DNA of 64,000 nt from Agelaius tricolor (GCA_023055355.1 JALJCS010000002.1:8270001-8334000), one strand, 5' to 3'; shown: positions 39,901 through 51,057, counted from the first letter of the stretch. Made by a program: numbers and translations. The notes: generated by a model not told the origin, from the sequence alone.

Positions 39901-41386
39901 TGTGAGAAACTATCAATAGGCTCTTCAAAAATGTTCTTTTCCTTTTAAAAGTCTGCATTTTTAACTATAATAAAAAGGCAGTAAATATATTCTACAATAG
40001 CCTGATGGAAAAATGTGCTAAAGTATTTCTATAAATCAAATGTAGCAGTTTGGCATTAGCTCTGAGGCAGTAAATTTAGTAAATTAGGACCAGATGATTT
40101 TAAAATAGAATCTTACATAACTTTCTAGCATGATATATTTTTGTTTTAATTTAACACAAGTTTGTCTGTCTTCATAAAGTTATCTTGGCTGCTACCAGAA
40201 TGTGGTTCAGTCTTTAAGGACTGTATTTTTTGTTATCTATCAAGTGTAGAATATTTAAAATATCAAAGAAAGAAGTTGAACAGATTTCTCAAAAGACAGA
40301 AAAGGCCATAATATGTACTGATCCACATAAGGTGTGGGGTGCTTTGTATCCCTGATGCCCCTGACTATTTCACTCCTATTATTTTGATTAATAATAGTTT
40401 ATATCTCTATTCATCTTGCTTTTTTTGCCCTCCTTCCCTTTTCCCACAAATTCAAGGAATTGTCTCCCTCCATTACTCTCTAGAGTGGTTACAGCTCCTA
40501 TAAAAGCAGCTTGGTCCAACAGACTTCTCCCTCGCCCATGTGCTTAGGTCAGGAGTCAGCACTTGGGACCTTGCATCTCCTATGCTATCCCACTTTGATC
40601 TCTGCACCAGAATATCAATCTCTGAGAAATAAGGAAAAAGAAAGTATAAGAAGAGTCTAAGGAGCCTATGCCACCAGCTCCAGTCTAAACCTTTTGGCCC
40701 TATCTACACATATATCCCTGAAACCTGCTCTCCCAGCACACCTTTTACTTTCCTTTCTGCGCCAACATTTACCCCACCAAACAGTCACATCAGACCTCTG
40801 CTTATGTTCTGAGGAGAGGTGGATGCATACATATGTCCTCTGTGGTCTTCTTTTTGGGCAAACACTCAGCCATATCACTGGAGGCAACAACTTCTGGAAT
40901 AGCTAGAGTGGAGCCATCCCACAGCAGCTGTGCTCACTAGGGTGCTACAGTGGCTGGGAAAGCATGACCAAGATCCTCTTACAGAGCAGCCTCACCGAGC
41001 CAGAGCCAACACCCTCTATCTCAGAACTTGCAGATAAAGGAGAGTCTCTGCAGTACGGACTCATGGCTTCCAGACAAATGTACTCCAGAGTGTTATGACA
41101 CAATTAAAGAGCTAAGCCCCTCCTCAGAAGCTGTAAGGACACGTGGAGACAGACCTTTACAGCTCCCAGACAGGGCTGAAATCTGAGGATGTGAAGTGTC
41201 AAATCCTTGTGACTCAAGCCCTCATCAGACTTCAGAAGCAAACACCATGAGTCAGCTGGGATGTAAGGGAAAGGGCAGACAAAGACAAGAACTGAGGTGT
41301 TGAAGGTGAGGCCAGCTAGAGTTGTGCAGAGTCTTCCTTTCATATGAGCCCAAGACTGGGCTTCCATCACCTGTGCAAGTATCCAG

Positions 41387-41445
41387 ACTGAAGGAAGCAG
41401 AAGAATAACTGAGGTGGATAACTGAAGGAAGCAGAAGAATAACTG
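41387..41445. repeat. Tandem duplication, 25-bp unit, period 34
   Basis: The 25 bases at 41387-41411 recur exactly at 41421-41445, separated by nine bases (aggtggata). The perfect identity suggests a recent local duplication. In the minus-strand open frame across it, the duplication appears as the peptide VILLLPSV occurring in two frames, which argues that this frame is not a conserved protein. Confidence 0.9.
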
Positions 41446-44308
41446 TGAGGGCTGAGTTATCTGCAAGTGCTGTCTCCCTCAGCAGAGCCAACCTGCTGTA
41501 AGGAGCCAGTGAAGTCCTCAGTCCAAGGCTTGGGATGCTGCATGGCATGACCAAATCCTTCTCCCAGTCAAGATGAGAGAAGCTTTGCCAATGGGAGCAT
41601 GCTCTGTCCTTTTCACCCCATCTTTGGCTACCCTGGTGCTGGAAGCATTCAGAGTTTGCAAATGGAAAAGAGAGGGAACAGAGTTCCCACGTTCCTTCTC
41701 TTCTAGCATTGTTTCCTGAGAGTCCTGCAACACACAGCAATGCAATGATCTTTTCTCTAAACGACACCACGCTGAAATGCTTGTTAAAAATAACAGAAGA
41801 GGAGGAGGGGTTTGAAAGTCAGTCATTTTCCTTTAAAGAATGATTTTGGGAGAGTAGACCATAAACAGATTTAGATGGCAGCAAAGAAAACCTTTTTTGG
41901 CAGTTTCGTAGAGATGCAAATTTACACTGAGTATGAGATGAGAGCTTAAACACCAACACCCAAAGAAGAGAAAAATAAGTCAGACACTGTGAGACATTTC
42001 ATATGCTGTTTTCTGTTGTTATGGATATCAACTGATCTTCACAGATCTGTTTGAAGCAAAAGAGAGAAAAGATGATTTCTTTCCTATCTTATATCCTCCC
42101 TCCAAACACCTCCAAACGAAGGAATTCCTCAAGCCTCAAAACGTATCTAGGCTGAGACTTCACGGGAAGCTTGGCAGTAAAGGCAAAACAGAACTTTCTC
42201 CACTGTATTTTTTTTAATCCCAAACTTGCATTTTATTAAAGTTTTATTTTTGCTTCTCCTCCTACTGGAAAAAAGTGGCTGCTGGCTAGTGGACAACCAC
42301 TGAGCTGATGGCCTTACAAGAGAGAAATGTTTTTGGTTTGAAAGAGTTGCTGATGAGAGATGGGGAAAAAAACCATGAATATATAAAATACAGCAACAGC
42401 AAATATTTTTTTCTGAAAGAAGTGTGGGAGATTTACAACCAAAGGTTTTAAAAACAGAGAGAACAAATCTAACAAGCTTGGCAAAAGCAAAATGGCTAGT
42501 CACAGGACAATTCCTTGAATGATGTGTAAAACTGATGGACAAGTTATGGTCAGGAGAGATTATATTTTTGGGTCATTATTGATGTTTTGCCAAGTTAAAG
42601 TAGTGTGCATTTTGCAAATCAGAGGAAGGAGAGAGTATTTTGACAAGGTTGGCTTTGGTCCTGACTCCTAAAATGGAGTTAAGACACACAAATGCTCTGT
42701 ACAGAGGATTCACGGGATTTCAAGGGTTTTTATGCAGTATTTTAAATCTATCTAATATATGTATGAGGAGTTCAACACACCCCCCCCTCTTTATACACCA
42801 GTTTTTGTACCTTCATGTGTCTGTACAAGCTCCTTCCACACAAGTTCAGAGCAAAGTGCTAGCATATGTGCCTGGAATTGGGCCTCTCCACCCTGCCAAC
42901 TGCAGGGCTGTGAAGACAGGAGGAGGGGAAGGAGAGGTAGGCGGGAAAAGCAGACAGGAGCAGGGCACTACAGACTGGAAAGAGCAGAGCTCTGCACTAC
43001 TGTGTCCAAGAGAAAGCTTCTGGGGATGAGTGTTGCTGCATATTACTCTGTTGTAGGTGAGGAGGTGAGAGAGGTTGTATCTCCTGAGAAAAAACTTGCT
43101 GATCCTAGTCTACAAAACCTTACCTTTCCAGGGTGTCACAGAAAAGTGAACCTTTTTATTCCAGACCACTCTTTCCTACTTAATTGTCCACACTCACACT
43201 CCTGCTTCCATTTAGAAACTCCTTTGAAAGTTTGTTATGTGCTATTTGAGTCAGGACTTTTTTCCCACAAACCCAATATGCTGGGTGAATGTATTCAAAA
43301 GAAAATAAATTCTTAACTTGATTAATTCCCATTTTAACAGTTTTAGTATCTAGTGGAATAATGTAATATGTTCCATGTGAATAAAATCCCAGCTCTGGAG
43401 TTTCACCCAGAGTAGGGAAAGTTCAAGTAGAAAGTTCAGGTAAAGATCTGAGCTTTTGGATGCCAGCACTATGACTTCTTACAACTGCATGAAAAGGTTA
43501 ACATGCCTAAGCTTTGTGCCCAAGTTTCTTGTCTGAGGCAATTCCGGTCCCAATTCTGGATTCCTTTCATCTTAAACAAGCTGTGATATCTAAACATACA
43601 TTTCCTCTTGAGCAACCTCCCTGTATTTATCATATTTCATCCACACGATTGTGAACCAGAGAGAACAGAAGTCCTTTGCAGCCTCCATAGTTGTGCCATT
43701 TCTCAGTTTTTCTTAGGAAAAACAAGAAAACTTCATTTGAAATCAGTAGGTTGAATGGCATGCACGCCACATGTCTGGAAGCAAGCTGGTATTTTTTAAC
43801 CCATGCATTAAACATATTCTGTGCTGGAGGGGAAAATAAGGGAGTGTAGCCTGCAAGTATGACTGTTAGACTGGTTTGTTTGTTTGGGAAATGAATAACC
43901 CTTTGACAGTATCTCTGGAAGGAATAGGCTAGTGCGTGCTCCATGCTGACATTCTTTTCCCTCTCCAGTCTTCCCTGCATACCTCACATTCTTCCTTCCC
44001 TCCCAATAACATCAGTTCCTAGGCAAACAGGCACTGGAGACCCAATCTGCCAATCTGTACCCACCTGGAAGCCATGGGCTTCTGACATCTCTCCTCTCAC
44101 CAGTGGTGCACCAAATCCGCACCAGTGCACGTGCCAAGGTTCCCAGAGCTCCCGCTTTGCCTCAGCTCTGCAAAGGGTGCATGACCCTTGTGCTGCCCTC
44201 TACAAATTCCTCCCAGCACTGCTGAGAACATGAAGTCCCCCTGACTCAAGTGCTCCACATCAGCCATCTCCAAGGGGAGCTGCTGCAGGGACCTGGAAAA
44301 GCTTTTTC

Positions 44309-44497
44309 CACAGAATCACAGAATGTGCTGATTTGGATCATTGAGTCCAACTCTGGCCCTGCATAGCACACCCCAATGGTCACACCATGTGCCCAAGAGC
44401 TTCTGGAGCTCTGTCAGGCTTGGTGCTGTGACCACTTCCCTAGGGAACCCGTTCCAGTGCCCAACCACCCTCTGGGCAAAAAACCTTTTTCTAATAT
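44309..44497 (-). mobile_element. CR1 LINE, 3' part (interrupted copy)
   Basis: Read on the minus strand this is the 3' end of a CR1 element. It shows the terminal ATTCTGTGATTCTGTG unit (complement of 44309-44324), the GTTGGACTCAATGATCC word and the GGTGGTTGGGCACTGGAACGG word typical of the CR1 ORF2 end and 3' UTR. It stops at 44497, where an LTR has inserted. The same CR1 resumes at 45150. Confidence 0.92.
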
Positions 44498-45149
44498 TGG
44501 CCTTGGTCATGGCAAATTTGGGAGGAAACTTCCAAAGGGGTCTCTCTAGAAAGCAGATTCAAGTGGCCTCTCCTGCAACTGGTTCGGGAAAAGATTTCCT
44601 TGGAGAAAAGTGGAAAAACCTGTTTATTTAATAAGCAAAGTATTCACGAGCATAAAAAAACAAATAATATTAAACAATGAAACCTCTTGCAATTCTGAAG
44701 AGATGGTAAATTCAGAAAGTCCTTTTCATGGGGTGTAGCTTGGCTCACTCAGTCTCTTATCAGTTCCTCCTGAGCTGTAAAATGCCGTGTCCCAGGCCCA
44801 GGTGGGCCACAGGTGTGAGCTCCTGGTGTTTTTCTGGGTTTTCAGTCCAGAGCAGGGCTGATCAGTTCCAGGAAAAAGAAAAGCCACAGTCCAGGGAACT
44901 TCTCTGCCTCAGCTAGCTAAAAAAGCTAACTAAAAAGCAAAGGAGAACTCTCTCCCACTGTCCACGCTGTGGACAACACAGTCCATGAGAGAGAATGTTT
45001 GGGAGCAAGTGCAGCCTCTAAAAACAAACTCCGTGCTTCTCTTCCCCCACTTCACTCTCAGAACCAGTCTTAAAGGTGCAGAACTTAATATCCAGCATAA
45101 ACAGAACAGACAATGGGGGAAACAAGCATCATAAAGTCACCCTAGGACA
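44498..45149 (-). mobile_element. Solo ERV LTR nested in a CR1, with perfect 5-bp target duplication
   Basis: This 652-bp insertion splits a CR1 copy. It begins TG (44498) and ends CA (45149) and is flanked by the direct repeat aatat (44493-44497 and 45150-45154). A 5-bp duplication is the hallmark of ERVL-type integration. On the minus strand it starts TGTCCTAGGGTGACTTTATG, a passerine LTR start I recognise, and carries AATAAA as the complement of 44623-44628. No internal viral sequence or second LTR remains, so it is a solo LTR. It must be younger than the CR1 it interrupts. Confidence 0.92.
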
Positions 45150-45615
45150 AATATCCAACCTGAACTTCCTCGGACACAGTTTCACACCATTCCTTCATGT
45201 CCTGCCACTGGTCAGCAGAGGGAAGAGATCAGTGCCTGCCCCTCCTCTTCCCCTCAGGAGAAAATTGTAACTGCAATGAGGTCTCCCCTCAGTCTCCTCT
45301 TCTCCAGGCTGAACAGACCAAATGACCTCAGCTGCTCCTCACATGGCTTCCCCTCAAGGCCCTTCACCATCCTCCTGGCCCTCCTTTGGATGCTCTCTAA
45401 CAGCTCCATGTCTTCTTTGTACCCATGTCCCTTTTCTTTGTTTGTGGCACCCAAAACTGCCCCCAGCACTGGAGGTGAGGCTGCCCCAGCTCAGAGCAGA
45501 GCAGGACAATCCCCTCCCTTGCCTGCCTGGCCATGCTGTGCCTGATGCCCCCCAGGACAGGGCTGGCCCTCCTGGCTGCCAGGGCACTGCTGGCTCATGT
45601 TCAGCTTGCCATTGA
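45150..45615 (-). mobile_element. CR1 LINE, ORF2 C-terminal part (continuation)
   Basis: The CR1 resumes after the nested LTR. The minus-strand translation of 45254-45469 contains [17 protein letters not shown] and [13 protein letters not shown], the characteristic C-terminal end of the CR1 reverse-transcriptase ORF2. Further upstream on the element, a shifted frame gives the LGGIRHS-like word. The reading frame is broken, so it is a dead 5'-truncated copy. It fades out near 45615 in the GGCTCATGTTCAGCTTG word. Confidence 0.93.
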
Positions 45616-47199
45616 TGAGAATAATTTCTGTGGGACTGATTTCCAGTGCTGGAACAGAGATAAATTTACTTCTTTTCAATTTTACATTATTTTTCTTTTC
45701 TCCAGAGTAAGATATGACCCTCATGCTGTTTTAATAGCCATTCCACTGTTTCCCTTTCCCATGTCCATTCTCCCCTGAGAAGATGACTGCTTGCTTCTCA
45801 TAACAAATGAAAATTGTAGTGGTATCTATAACCACCCCCCCCCCCTTTTTTTTTTGTTTTAACTGAACAAACTTTTCAGGTTTTCTTCACTGAGTCAGGC
45901 TGTGCCAGAATATCTAAATTCCAACTGCCTTCCATGATTTCTCAAGCTAACAAAGGCTGGATTCACTTTCAAAACCTTTTGGGTGGGAGGAACACCAGTA
46001 TGTTTCTTTCTGGCTGGCATTTGAAGCAAAACAGAGAGGATAGAAGGAGCTGCATTTATTCCCCTTATCTGAAGGAGGGGCACTAAACAGGGCCTTGGTG
46101 GTTGACTTACTAAGTTAAATGAGCAATTCCTAACGAAACACTGCATAAAATGCCCTTCTCAAGAATGTGAACAGCTTTTGTGCCTTATTGTGAAAGGAGG
46201 TGGGATGCCTGTAAGATTAGTTAGTATATATTAAAGTAAAAGTAGAATTCTAAAGCAAGGCAAGTGAACTAACCCTGTGGTTAAAAGGCATCTTAGGCAT
46301 CTTAAATTGGCAAAGCACAGGCAAATTTAAGAAGATAATTCTACGTCACAATTTTTATTCTCACAATTCGACCCTTGCATTCAAATCTCACCACTGTAAT
46401 GACTGCTACCCACTCCTCCATCTGTCAGGAGAGATATCTCATACTGTTAAATGGAATAGAACATTTGCTTAAAAATATTTCCATCACTGGTCAAAGAAAA
46501 ATCAAGCAGACTTTGTTTTGGTCTACCAAAATGCAAAATATTCCCTTCTTTGGGTGAGAATGAAATCTTTTTCTTATTATCTCCTAGTGAGGTGGGAGAG
46601 GGAGCCTTTCTATGCAGACAGACACACATTCCTGCCCATGTCAGTGGTGAACTTTTGTTAATGTTCCTCTCAGGAAACAAGAGCGTTTCATCTTTTTCAA
46701 CAGATACATCCAAGCAAGCAAATTCCACCACTCTGAGCGCATGTACAAAACCATTCTGCACTGAAGAAATTCCATCCACTGCATATCTCCTGAACCAGCC
46801 TGGGTAGCATTACATAGGTGACAGGACATGGAGCTAATTATGCACTTTCTATGCTCAGAAAGTGCAGTGGAACTATAACTAAATTAATTTTAATCCAAAC
46901 CCCCTGGCCAAGTATCACAGCAAGAAGAAATGCAGATGCCGCACAACATTATCCAAGAGATAGTTAGGCCTTTGTATAGAGGGGGGAAAAAAGAAAAAAG
47001 ACAGCTCAATGTTTCCCAAACACAGAGCTCACAGACCCTTCCTGAAAAGACTCTCTCAACTGTGAGGGAGACACTCTGCTGTGTCCCTCTTTTCTCAGAT
47101 TGTGTCAATGGGGAAACGGGAACAAGGGGATTTTTGTTTGAGTAACCTTTCAGAGCAGGATCTCTGTCTCGTGTTCCCCTATCAATTGTCACAAGGTGA
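45616..47199. other. Non-coding stretch with C/T homopolymer
   Basis: No gene or transposon recognised. It contains the C11-T10 tract at 45835-45855. Confidence 0.5.
45835..45855. repeat. C11-T10 polypyrimidine tract
   Basis: Eleven cytosines run directly into ten thymines. Low complexity and likely prone to sequencing error. Confidence 0.95.
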
Positions 47200-48350
47200 T
47201 AGCTGGCTGCTGTGCTTCAGCGGGTATTCCCTTCCCGGCCTGCTGGCAGCTCTGCTCCATGCTGCATGCCGAGGGAGGGCGGGGGCAGGCCAGCCGCAGA
47301 GCCCGGCTGATAAGCAATCCCTGTGGCTGCCCCATGTGATAACTTCACCTGCTGCCACCTCCCAAACACCTCAGCACCCCAGCTGGCAACCAGGAGGGCA
47401 ACAGGAAGACACAGAGCAGAGACATGATTGGAAAAAAAGCGAGCAATAAGCTCAGCAGGATGGGGTATGAGAGCAGGATACAAGCAGTAGGTCGCCCAAA
47501 TGAGCAGAGAGTAATATTAATTGCCCTCAGCAAAAGCAAAGAAACAAACAAAAGCCACTGACAGAGGCACAAGACGAAGTCACAGAACCCATTTGCTACT
47601 CTGCTAGAATTGCAGTGGAATAAATATGAGGCAGTGAATCAAGCCATTGCTGTGCTGTGAAGCAAAAAAGGCACATTACATGAATTACCCTCCTGAGAAC
47701 TTCAATAGGACCTTGTAGTTATAAATCCTGGCAATACAGCTGAAGTTGCCTCTGAAACACAGACATCAGTAATGCCTGGTCCCAGCTTCCTCATCAGCAA
47801 GTTGCATCGTATAATTGAGCTGATTATCCAAGGCAACCGACTCAAAACTTCCCTAGGCCGTGCCTGAAATACAATATTGCACAGCAAAGGCACGCCCGCC
47901 GCCAAGGTCACCAAGAGCAGCGGGGTGCTTGCACCAACCACAGACGCGCCTGCTGCAATCCCAGCTTCTCACAGCAAGGCGAGGAGCTCAGCGGATCACG
48001 TTTACAAATCCCTCTTTCAAGGTATATCCAATTCCCGATATCCGGGATAGACCATGGAGCTCTGCCATGCTGCCGGCTCTGCTGCGAGTGTCCCTCTGAG
48101 TGGGAGTGTTCCACCCTGGGGGAAATTAAAACCCCCCTCAGGGTAAATGCAGTAGGTGAGAGAGGGGGAGGGAGGGTGCGTGAATAAAACGAGCAGTGGG
48201 ACTTTGCCGCGCAGTGCTGAGCGACGGCAATCTGTTTTTCTCCCCGTAAAATACCAGCTCTCGCGCCTGCTCCTTCAGAGTTGTAAAGTACAGCTGCCAG
48301 CACTGACAGACTTTGCGGGTTTGTGCCCAAAGTGGCACGTTCCAGTGGCA
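47200..48350. promoter_or_regulatory. CpG-enriched patch, candidate upstream promoter or enhancer
   Basis: This block is clearly richer in GC and CpG than its surroundings, with about two dozen CpGs between roughly 47,820 and 48,340. The left part holds TGATAAG (47308-47314), TGTGGC (47322-47327), TGATAAC (47337-47343) and the E-box CACCTG (47346-47351) within 45 bases. The right part holds the inverted repeat TCCCG-N5-CGGGA (48033-48047). It lies about 3-4 kb upstream of the NEDD9 start. An alternative NEDD9 promoter, a divergent non-coding transcript or an enhancer would all fit. I could not identify an exon in it. Confidence 0.4.
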
Positions 48351-50155
48351 TCTAAGTAAAAGTATTTAATAAGAGTTATGGAGAGTGATAAAGGCAAAAC
48401 AATACACGTACAGGAACACCAACTAGAATTTCATATTGACACATCTGTTACCTCATATTAAAATCAGTCAGGGACATTTTACACACATTACAAGCAATGC
48501 AAGCTAAAATAACAGCAGAAGGCACAGCTTCTCAAATGTGCTTAGGTTTCATAATGTGATTGTAAAGCATTCTGAAAAAACACCAATTACAAGAAAAGTA
48601 CCAGTATTGGTGGGATGACTGGAAACCAGATGCTCTCTGAGTTTAAATATAGGTGAAGTCAGTTACTTATTTTTGTTTCCAATACTTATTTGGTTCTTGC
48701 TGATGTGGTTTTACAGTCCTTAATGCATTTATCTTCATGGTAATGGTGCCATGGGAAGAGATTATAGAGAGTTTATTCAAGGAAGGAGATCTGGATGCTA
48801 GTCCACTATCATGCTAACACCTTAGCCATTGCATCCTCTGTATCTGAAATTAATTTTCTACTTGGAATATGAAGAGCAAAAACATGCGAAAAGAAAAACA
48901 GTGTTTCTTTGGTTCTTAACTCTTCAATTAAGAAATGCTCCAAAGAGATTTGCACTCTCTTAATAGTAAGCTGGTTATACATAATCACTGGAGGAATTCC
49001 TTTCTTAATTAAGGTGTCTAAAGACACAGCACACAAGTGAGTTTTACTCTCTTGAAACTACCCACATTTATTTTGATGCTGCACTTGAAACAGCCCTGCC
49101 CTAAACCCAGTGCATATAAAATATCATCTGTTTCATGTTTCTTCTTGGGAAATCAGAAGAATCAACAGCAACAACAAAAATGGAAAGAAAGGCCCAGAGA
49201 AAAACCCCTACAAGGGGTTGGAGCAGCAAAGCTACAGCCCAGCCACAGTGGCTCTTCTGCACTGCAGAAAGCAGGAACTTGTCCTTCTCACGAACTTCTG
49301 AGACTTATTTTGTACTGACAGGGACACACACCCATGAGCTGTTATGGCATGTGCAGTCAAGAAGACAGCATAGGGAAAAAAAAGCATTTTTGCATTCAAT
49401 TAGTAAATTTGTAGAGTACAGCCACATATTTTATGCTGGAACTGGAGAACAGAAGAGATTGCAGATAAAAGTATGACATTCTTTATCAGTCAAGAAGCCA
49501 TTTTAGCAATAGGATCCCTCTCTAGAGGATTAGTCACATGAGAATTTAAGGATAACATTGCACTATGAAATGTAGTTATGTTTGTAATCTGCCAGTACAA
49601 GATTATTCTTTGCTATTTTTCCTTAGGCCACCAGAAATAGCCTTGAGTCCATCTGTGACCTAAAAATATTGGGTAAGATTCAGCTCGGGTAAAAAGGAGA
49701 GAATTTATTTCCTATTCCTCTAAACAGGCTGGAGTATGTCCCATACACAAAGATTCCTATAATGTGCACCATATTAATCATGCCTGATTAAGAGATCTAA
49801 CTTGAAAAGCATGAAGGATCACCACACATCTATTTTCCCTGCTCTTTCTTGCTTCCAAGATACCAGAGTTAATTATTACTCTCTTCCAAATAATCCTTAT
49901 TTACAATGGTCACTCTTTATAATGGACATCTCCGGGCCATTAAAGCATTCTTGGCCTATGGTGTCTAATCAGTGTTGAAATTGCAGCCAGGCAAAGCCAA
50001 CACTTGGCAGATTGATTCGAGCAGTAGTAGTTGAAAAAGATCATCTTCTGAGGACAACTGAGAACAAAAATAATTGCAAAGACATGAACAAGGCAGTGTT
50101 CAGCGCCTCCAAGAGCTGCACGTGAGAAAAATGCCTGTGGGAGGGATGGATGGAA
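48351..50155. other. Non-coding stretch upstream of the CR1, nothing recognised
   Basis: AT-rich sequence with no exon or repeat that I can identify. Confidence 0.5.
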
Positions 50156-50818
50156 AAGGTTCACAGAATCAATTAGGTTGGAAAAGGTCTCTGGGATCAT
50201 CGAGTCCAACCCTTGACCAATCACCACCTTGTGAACTAGGCCATGGCATTAAGTGCCATGTCCAGCTGTTTCTTGAACATTTGCAGGGTTGATGACTCAA
50301 CCACCTCCCTGGGCAGTGGATTCCAATGGGTTACCCACCCTTTGCATGAAAAAATTCTTCCTTATGTCCAACCTGAACATCCCCTGGACATCTTGAGGCT
50401 ATGTCCTCTTGTCCTGTTGCTGGCTGCCTGGGAGGAGAGACCAAACCCCATCTGGTACAAAGTCATGTAAGGGTAGAGAGTGTCAAGGTCCCCCACTAGC
50501 CTCTTTTTCTGCCTAAACATCCCCAAGTTCCTCCAGTCTCCCTCCACAGGACTTGTGCTCCAGACCCATCACCAGCTCCGTTGCCCTTCTCTGGACCTGC
50601 TCCAGCACCTCAAGGTCTTTCAGTGAAAGGCCCAGAAGTGGACACAGGACGTGAAGTGTGGTCTCACCAGTGTCCAATACAAGGGGTAACTGCCCTCATC
50701 CTGGTGGCCACACTAGTGCGGATCCACACCAGGATGCCATTGGCCTCCCTGGGCACACGCTGGCTCCTGCTCAGCTGCTGTCAACCTGTGCCCCCAGGTC
50801 CTTTTCCGCCGGGGAAAA
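50156..50818 (-). mobile_element. CR1 LINE fragment abutting the NEDD9 CpG island
   Basis: On the minus strand this is the 3' part of a CR1. It has the GGTTGGACTCGATGATCCC word near 50185-50205 and broken ORF2 C-terminal pieces, for example ELGLF-like and SNRTRG words in the frame around 50362-50547. It also has the LGAQVDS word near 50775-50805, corresponding to the LGVLVDS motif of CR1 ORF2. Frameshifts and stops show it is inactive. Its truncated 5' end lies near 50818, where the sequence changes abruptly to CpG-island DNA. The element therefore forms the upstream edge of the NEDD9 promoter, about 320 bases before the start codon. Confidence 0.92.
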
Positions 50819-50985
50819 GTGAAGGCGAGCAGCTTTGAACAGGCACGGGCGGGGTCCTTGGGAGCAGGGCCGCCAGCCCTCGCTCTGTGCGGGGCTCTCT
50901 CTCTCCGGCCATCGGCGGAGGGAGGCGGCGGAAGGCGCCGCGCCCGGTCTCGAACCCGCGGACCCCGCCGGCGCCACCGCGGTCC

Positions 50986-51010
50986 GGGGGCGGGGGGTGC
51001 GGGGGCGGGG
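50986..51010 (+). promoter_or_regulatory. G-quadruplex-capable GC-box cluster
   Basis: Four consecutive guanine runs (5, 6, 5 and 4 Gs) are separated by loops of 1, 3 and 1 bases. This meets the canonical four-run G-quadruplex pattern with very short loops. The same bases form two overlapping GGGGCGGGG-type Sp/KLF boxes. It ends about 130 bases before the NEDD9 start codon. Confidence 0.75.
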
Positions 51011-51029
51011 CCGGCTCGTGTCGAGCGCC

Positions 51030-51057
51030 ATGCAAACGCGGGCGGTGCTATGCAAAT
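51030..51057 (+). promoter_or_regulatory. Paired octamer (POU/Oct) motifs
   Basis: ATGCAAAC at 51030-51037 matches the octamer in 7 of 8 positions, and ATGCAAAT at 51050-51057 is perfect. They start 20 bases apart on the same strand, about two helical turns, so bound factors would sit on the same DNA face. Octamer sites near start sites drive B-cell and histone genes, and NEDD9 (CAS-L) is known in lymphocytes. The link between the two is my inference. Confidence 0.55.

Larger units (their letters stand above)
28546..44308. other. Long non-coding stretch, no gene seen
   Basis: Nearly 16 kb without a supportable exon. Simple sequence occurs at 33871-33907 (A/AAAC tract), and a 25-bp direct repeat at 41387-41445. 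The largest open frames are 178 codons (minus, 34565-35101), 172 codons (minus, 41252-41770) and 185 codons (plus, 42759-43316). None resembles a known protein, and each has competing frames on the opposite strand. Confidence 0.5.

Noticed and set aside
41252..41770. 172-codon minus-strand open frame
   Set aside because: No family resemblance, and it contains a private 25-bp duplication that would disturb a real protein.
42759..43316. 185-codon plus-strand open frame
   Set aside because: Composition is not protein-like, competing frames overlap, and no splice or promoter context is visible.
50946..50956. tRNA-like B box on the minus strand (GGTTCGAGACC)
   Set aside because: The flanking bases do not form a T-stem, no acceptor stem or convincing A box is present, and it lies in a CpG-rich promoter where such words arise easily.
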